From NCBI GenBank assembly GCA_964523885.1, contig CAZFYX010000018.1, forward strand, positions 1 through 64,000: a stretch of DNA of 64,000 bases. Direction: 5' to 3'. The stretch's first letter is position 1, and every line of letters starts with the position of its first letter. The notes beneath the pieces were generated by a model, which saw only the letters and a program-made list of their open reading frames with translations, searched no databases and was not told the origin of the DNA. This document shows, in pieces, positions 60,099-64,000 of this stretch. This DNA comes from SHXO01 sp964523885 (GTDB taxonomy: Bacteria; Pseudomonadota; Gammaproteobacteria; Burkholderiales; SHXO01). A program made the position numbers and the translations under genes.

Positions 60099-60725
60099 TC
60101 AGGCCGGCCGCTTCGGGATCAGCATCCCTGCCTGCACGGCCGGCCGCGCACCGATGACGTCGTACCACCGTTTCACCGACGGGAACTCGTTGAGGTCGAC
60201 CTTGTGCCACTCGTGCCGGGCCGCCCAGGGATAGGTCGCCATGTCGGCGATGCTGTACTCGTCGGCCAGGTACTCGTGCCTGGCCAGGTGCCCGTCGAGC
60301 ACCTTGTACAGCCGGCGCGCCTCCTTGGTGTAGCGCTCGATCGCGTAGGGCACCGGCTCGGGCGCCGCGCGCAGGAAGTGGTGGGCCTGCCCGAACATGG
60401 GCCCGACCCCGCCCATCTGGAACATCAGCCACTGGATCGACTCGAACTGCCGCGTGACGCGCGTGGGCAGGAAGCGCCCGGTCTTCCACGCCAGGTAGAG
60501 CAGGATCGCGCCCGACTCGAACAGCTGGAAGCGGCCGCCCTCGGGGCCCTCGTCATCGACGATGGCCGGGATGCGGTTGTTCGGATTGATGGCCAGGAAC
60601 TCGGGCGTGAACTGGTCGCCCTTGCCGATATCGATGGGATGGACGCGATAGGGCAGGCCGGTCTCCTCGAGCATGATGGAAACCTTGCGGCCGTTGGGCG
60701 TGCTCCAGGTGTACAGGTCGATCAA
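60099..60725 (-). CDS. Glutathione S-transferase, YfcG-like
   Basis: 208 residues from a TTG at 60725 with CGGAG eight bases upstream; no ATG gives the family N-terminus. The thioredoxin-like domain starts IDLYTWSTPNGRKVSIMLEE, with NPNNRIPAIVDDEG and LFESGAILLYLAWKTGRFLP, as in E. coli YfcG, a disulfide-bond reductase. The C-terminal helical domain ends with DMATYPWAARHEW. Length is standard. Confidence 0.88.
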   Translation of the reverse strand: MIDLYTWSTPNGRKVSIMLEETGLPYRVHPIDIGKGDQFTPEFLAINPNNRIPAIVDDEGPEGGRFQLFESGAILLYLAWKTGRFLPTRVTRQFESIQWLMFQMGGVGPMFGQAHHFLRAAPEPVPYAIERYTKEARRLYKVLDGHLARHEYLADEYSIADMATYPWAARHEWHKVDLNEFPSVKRWYDVIGARPAVQAGMLIPKRPA

Positions 60726-60813
60726 GCGCGTGCTCCGGAACGTGGACGGTGGACAGGTCGCGCATTGTAGCGGCGTGCGTACCCCGGCATCGACGCCCCG
60801 GCGGGCGCGCACG

Positions 60814-60819
60814 TATACT
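60814..60819 (+). promoter_or_regulatory. -10 element of the DUF2905 gene
   Basis: TATACT 24 bases before the ATG at 60843, with a GGAG ribosome site in between (60832-60835). No -35 element stands out. Confidence 0.4.
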
Positions 60820-60842
60820 CGCTGCAACTGCGGAGCACGACG

Positions 60843-61040
60843 ATGTTCAAGTGGTTCATCGCCTTCATGCTGGCCATGGCGCTGATCGGCGGCCTCGCGC
60901 CGCTGCTGCGCAAGGTCGGACTGGGCCGGCTGCCGGGCGATGTCAGCTTCACCTGGCACGGGCGCGAGTACAGCTTCCCGTTCGCGTCCTCGCTGCTACT
61001 GTCCGCGATCCTCTCCTTCCTCGTCGCCGTCCTGAGCTGA
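60843..61040 (+). CDS. DUF2905 membrane protein
   Basis: 65 residues with two hydrophobic helices (FKWFIAFMLAMALIGG and SLLLSAILSFLVAVL) around a conserved loop LGRLPGDVSFTWHGREYSFP, typical of DUF2905. Function unknown. Its end overlaps the 3' end of cca on the other strand by 45 bases. Confidence 0.88.
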   Translation: MFKWFIAFMLAMALIGGLAPLLRKVGLGRLPGDVSFTWHGREYSFPFASSLLLSAILSFLVAVLS

Positions 61041-62261
61041 GCCGTCCCGCCCGGTGTGCAGCGCCGCCTTGACGGCGTGCACGCGGGCTTCGTGCACCGC
61101 GCTGGCGATCCTCGTGCGGTCTTCCAGGCGCTGCGCGATCGCGCCTGCATCCACCCCCTGGGCCGCGGCCAGGGCGGTGCGCAGGAGCGGCGCCGGCGCA
61201 TAGGCGAGCGCTTCGAACCCGGGCCGGCCGTGGAAGTCGCTGGCGCACGCCTGCAGCAATTGCTCGAAGCGCTCCGGGCGCCGCAGCGCGTCGGCGTGCT
61301 CCAGCAGCTTCACGATCGTGCCTGCCCGCAGCGTCTGCGCGCGGTGGATCTGCCCGTGGTAGCGCGCCGAGAGCAGGGCGAGGTCGCGGCAGTCGACCGG
61401 CACGCGCAGCCGCTCCGAGATGCCGCGGATCAGTTCGACGCTGCGCTCCTCGTGCCCGATGTGGCGCGGGAGCTGGTCCAGCGGGGTGGTGCCCTTGCCG
61501 AGGTCGTGCGTGAGCGCGGCGAAGCGCACCGGCAGCGCGAAGCGGCGCGAGGCGGCGTAGTCGATCACCAGCAGCGTGTGCAGGCCCGCGTCGCCCTCGG
61601 GATGGTGCTGCAGCGGCTGCGGCACGCCGAACAGCGCGTCGAGTTCCGGCAGGATGCGCGCCAGCGCGCCGCAGGCCCGCAGCGCCTCGAACATGAGCGA
61701 CGGGCGCTGCTCCATCAGTCCCCGCGCGATCTCCTGCCACGCGCGCTCGGCGACGAGGTGGTCGACCTCGCCCTCCGCCACCATCCGCCGCATCAGGGCC
61801 AGCGTCTCAGGCGCAATCTCGAACGCGAAGCGCGCAGCGAAGCGCGCCACCCGCAGGATGCGCACAGGGTCTTCGACGAAGGCCTCGCCCACGTGCCGCA
61901 GGATGCCCAGGCGCAGGTCGTCGGCGCCATGGAACGGATCGATCAGGGTGCCGTCCTCGGCCCGCGCGATGGCGTTGATCGTGAGGTCGCGCCGGGCCAG
62001 GTCCTGCTCCAGCGTCACCTCCCGCTCAGCGTAGACGGTGAAGCCCTTGTACCCTCGCCCGGTCTTGCGTTCGGTGCGGGCGAGCGCATACTCCTGCTTG
62101 GTCTGCGGGTGCAGGAAGACGGGGAAGTCCTTGCCGACCGGCCGGAAGCCCAGTCGCACCATCTCTTCGGGATCGCTGCCGACCACGACATAGTCGTGAT
62201 CCTTGACCGGCAGCCCGAGCAGCTCGTCGCGGACCGAACCGCCGACCCGGTAGACCTTCAC
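60996..62261 (-). CDS. cca: CCA-adding tRNA nucleotidyltransferase
   Basis: 421 residues, GTG start at 62261 overlapping the upstream GST stop as GTGA. It adds or repairs the 3' CCA of tRNAs. The head domain has VYRVGGSVRDELLGLPVKDH and RRDLTINAIAR; the neck has EDPVRILRVARFAARF. A C-terminal HD domain (THDLGKG) marks the multifunctional type with phosphohydrolase activity found in gamma- and betaproteobacteria. Length is consistent. Confidence 0.95.
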   Translation of the reverse strand: MKVYRVGGSVRDELLGLPVKDHDYVVVGSDPEEMVRLGFRPVGKDFPVFLHPQTKQEYALARTERKTGRGYKGFTVYAEREVTLEQDLARRDLTINAIARAEDGTLIDPFHGADDLRLGILRHVGEAFVEDPVRILRVARFAARFAFEIAPETLALMRRMVAEGEVDHLVAERAWQEIARGLMEQRPSLMFEALRACGALARILPELDALFGVPQPLQHHPEGDAGLHTLLVIDYAASRRFALPVRFAALTHDLGKGTTPLDQLPRHIGHEERSVELIRGISERLRVPVDCRDLALLSARYHGQIHRAQTLRAGTIVKLLEHADALRRPERFEQLLQACASDFHGRPGFEALAYAPAPLLRTALAAAQGVDAGAIAQRLEDRTRIASAVHEARVHAVKAALHTGRDGSAQDGDEEGEDRGQ

Positions 62262-62920
62262 GGCACCTGCGGCTCGAACTTCGCTATCACCTCGGTCTCG
62301 GCCTCGGCGTCCGCCAGCCATTGCTGCATCGGTGGCAGCGCCAGGATGGCATCCGCGTACTCGCGGCAGGCCGGGTTGAGGTGCACCGCGTAGGTGCGGA
62401 AGCGCAGCACGACCGGCGCGTACATGGCGTCCGCGATCGTGAAAGCGCCGAACAGGAAGGGGCCGCCGGCGCCAAACTTCTCGCGCGCTTCCGCCCAGCT
62501 GCGCTGGATGCGCTCGATCTCGCCCGCCACCTCGACCGTGCGGCCCATGCCGGGGAAGCGCTTGCGGCAGTTCATGCTCATGTTCGAGCGCAGGTTCTGG
62601 AAGCCCGAGTGCATCTCGGCACTCATCGAGCGCGCCACCGCGCGCGCCCGCGCATCGGCGGGCCACATGCCGCGGTCCGGATGGCGCTCCGCGACGTACT
62701 CGCAGATCGCCAGCGAATCCCACACCGCGAGCGTGCCGTCGACCAGGCACGGCACCTTGCCGGATGGGGAGAGGGCCGCGATCTGCGCCTTGGACTCGGC
62801 GGTGTACAGCGGGATGCGCACTTCGCGGAACGGCACCTGCGCCTGCCGCAGCGCCAGCCACGGGCGCAGCGACCACGACGAATAGTTCTTGTTGCCGATG
62901 ACCAGGGTGTAGTCGGACAT
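62258..62920 (-). CDS. Glutathione S-transferase family protein
   Basis: 220 residues from the ATG at 62920. N-terminal thioredoxin-like domain with NKNYSSWSLRPWLALRQAQV, SPSGKVPCLVDG and WDSLAICEYVAERHPD. The SSWSLR start is characteristic of a GST subgroup related to zeta/YfcF types. The helical C-terminal domain ends FTIADAMYAPVVLRFRTYAV. Substrate unknown. It overlaps cca by four bases, so both are probably expressed together. Confidence 0.9.
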   Translation of the reverse strand: MSDYTLVIGNKNYSSWSLRPWLALRQAQVPFREVRIPLYTAESKAQIAALSPSGKVPCLVDGTLAVWDSLAICEYVAERHPDRGMWPADARARAVARSMSAEMHSGFQNLRSNMSMNCRKRFPGMGRTVEVAGEIERIQRSWAEAREKFGAGGPFLFGAFTIADAMYAPVVLRFRTYAVHLNPACREYADAILALPPMQQWLADAEAETEVIAKFEPQVP

Positions 62921-62940
62921 GAATGGTCCTTGTTGTATGC

Positions 62941-63879
62941 CTATCTGCGGGCGCGGAAGCGGAACCAGCGGTAGCGCGAGCGCGGGGTGACGCCGGCGAT
63001 GTAGAGCGGCACCACCGCCTCCAGCGGCGTGGGGGCGAAGCCGAACACCTCGGGGAAGGGGCAGTCGCAGACATTGTCCACCTGCATCGAGCGCACGTTG
63101 TCGCGCGTCATGATGCTGCCGGGCAGCTGTTCGAGCACGGCGGCCTGCAGCATCGACAGCGACGGCCCGAGACCGACGATGGGGCGCCGCAGCCCCAGGG
63201 CTTGCACCACGTATTCGACCAGCTTGCGCAGCGTGTAGGCGCGGGGGCCGCACAGCTCGAAGGTCTGCCCGAAGGTGCGCGGGTCGGACAGCGCCAGCGC
63301 TACCGCGCGCGCCACGTCGAGCACGTGCACCGGCTGGAACCGCGCTCCGGGCGACGCCAGCGCCAGCACCGGGAGCTGACGTGCGAGGTGGGCGAACAGG
63401 TTCAGGAAGCGATCCTCGCGGCCGAACACCACGGAGGGCCGGAAGATCGTGGTCTGCAGGGCGTCGGACTGCGCGTCGCGCACCGCTTCCTCGCCCTGCG
63501 CCTTGGAGCGGAGGTAGGCACTGGGCCCCTGCGGGCTCGCCTTGAGTGCGCTCACGTGCACCAGCCGGCCGATGCGGGCCTTCCGGCAGGCGGCGACGAT
63601 CCTGCGCGGCAACTCCACGTGCGCGCGCTCGAAATCCCCATGCAGGATGCCCACCAGGTTGACCACCGCATCGACGCCGGCAACCAGGCCCTCGAGGGTC
63701 TGCGGGTCGAAGACGTCGGCCTTCACCACGTCCACTGTGGGCAGGAGGATCAGGTCCTTGGCGCGCTCCCGGTTGCGGGTGGGAACGCGGACCTGCAGGC
63801 CGGCGCCAGCGAGCTGGCGGACCACGTGGCGGCCGATGAAGCCCGAGCCGCCGATGACGAGCACATTACGGATCAGCAT
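62941..63879 (-). CDS. NDUFA9-like NAD(P)-binding epimerase-family protein
   Basis: 312 residues. The Rossmann start VLVIGGSGFIGRHVVRQLAG is followed by VDAVVNLVGILHG, LVHVSALKA, YLRSKAQGEEAVR (Tyr-x3-Lys replaced by YLRSK) and RPSVVFGREDRFLNLFAHLA. The pattern matches the bacterial homologues of complex I subunit NDUFA9 and other atypical short-chain dehydrogenases. These may support quinone or respiratory functions; the role is not proven. It lies upstream of the GST-cca pair on the same strand. Confidence 0.88.
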   Translation of the reverse strand: MLIRNVLVIGGSGFIGRHVVRQLAGAGLQVRVPTRNRERAKDLILLPTVDVVKADVFDPQTLEGLVAGVDAVVNLVGILHGDFERAHVELPRRIVAACRKARIGRLVHVSALKASPQGPSAYLRSKAQGEEAVRDAQSDALQTTIFRPSVVFGREDRFLNLFAHLARQLPVLALASPGARFQPVHVLDVARAVALALSDPRTFGQTFELCGPRAYTLRKLVEYVVQALGLRRPIVGLGPSLSMLQAAVLEQLPGSIMTRDNVRSMQVDNVCDCPFPEVFGFAPTPLEAVVPLYIAGVTPRSRYRWFRFRARR

Positions 63880-63918
63880 GAGGTGGGAAGCGGCCTGCCG
63901 GGCAGGCCGGGCGTTGCG

Positions 63919-64000
63919 TTATTCGTTGTCCGGCGGACGCGGCGAGATGAAGCCCAGCCGCTCCTTCAGGCTGGCCGCCTGCTGCCCCAGCAGGCGCGAG
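63919..64000 (-). CDS. C-terminal end of an unidentified protein
   Basis: The last 26 codons of a minus-strand gene that continues beyond the window, ending LGFISPRPPDNE and TAA. The fragment is too short to assign. In some related betaproteobacteria a lytic transglycosylase gene occupies this place near cca; that is only a positional guess. Confidence 0.6.
   Translation of the reverse strand, partial: SRLLGQQAASLKERLGFISPRPPDNE

Overview
The window is high-GC chromosomal DNA that looks like a betaproteobacterium. Supporting signs are the order aroQ-accB-accC-prmA-DUF3426, the block petABC-sspA-sspB, ubiquinone synthesis (coq7), type IV pilins and a partial Sox (thiosulfate oxidation) set. 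A 14-kb insertion of visibly lower GC and different codon use interrupts it.

Layout. 1-9.6 kb: fatty-acid synthesis genes (accB, accC), prmA, a zinc-ribbon membrane protein and a split glycine-cleavage operon (gcvT-gcvH-gcvPA-tpx-gcvPB), then dgkA and a DUF1330 gene. 9.7-22.8 kb: a signalling cluster behind a sigma-54 promoter: CHASE2 Ser/Thr kinase, PP2C phosphatase, FHA protein, CHASE2 adenylate cyclase, class II cyclic-nucleotide phosphodiesterase, GAF-fused PilB/GspE-type ATPase and GAF/HD-GYP protein. It ends next to two tandem pilin genes that have a nearly identical sigma-54 promoter. 22.9-33.5 kb: a membrane spermidine-synthase-like protein, soxXYZA without soxB, moaC, a BepA-like protease, a second kinase with a C-terminal cyclic-nucleotide-binding domain, rhodanese, a TusA-like protein, coq7 and a DUF218 protein. 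33.5-37.6 kb: a candidate small RNA, petABC, sspAB and tRNA-Thr(TGT).

37.6-52.0 kb: an integrative element inserted in the tRNA-Thr gene. Its att repeats are at 37593-37610 and 51944-51961. The incoming copy rebuilt the tRNA 3' half with a different T stem, and the original 3' half lies at the far end. Cargo is a Hachiman-type defence pair (hamA, hamB) flanked by two PD-(D/E)XK-like proteins, a possible GIY-YIG protein and an exported unknown. The backbone is a primase/ATPase, small unknown genes, an AlpA-like regulator and a tyrosine integrase. A 293-bp intergenic block holds twelve CCATGG palindromes and may be the element's origin.

52-64 kb: a truncated second integrase, small genes, an HpaI-family aldolase, two tandem anti-Shine-Dalgarno-type small RNA candidates, sucCD, a universal stress protein, a third kinase with a cyclic-nucleotide-binding domain, two glutathione S-transferases, cca and an NDUFA9-like protein.

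The main functional idea is that cyclic AMP made and destroyed by the 14.4-17.4 kb pair could be read by the cyclic-nucleotide-binding kinases at 30.1 and 58.7 kb, with the whole set tied to type IV pili through shared sigma-54 control. This is inference from domain content and promoters. All calls were made by reading the sequence; no database search was run.
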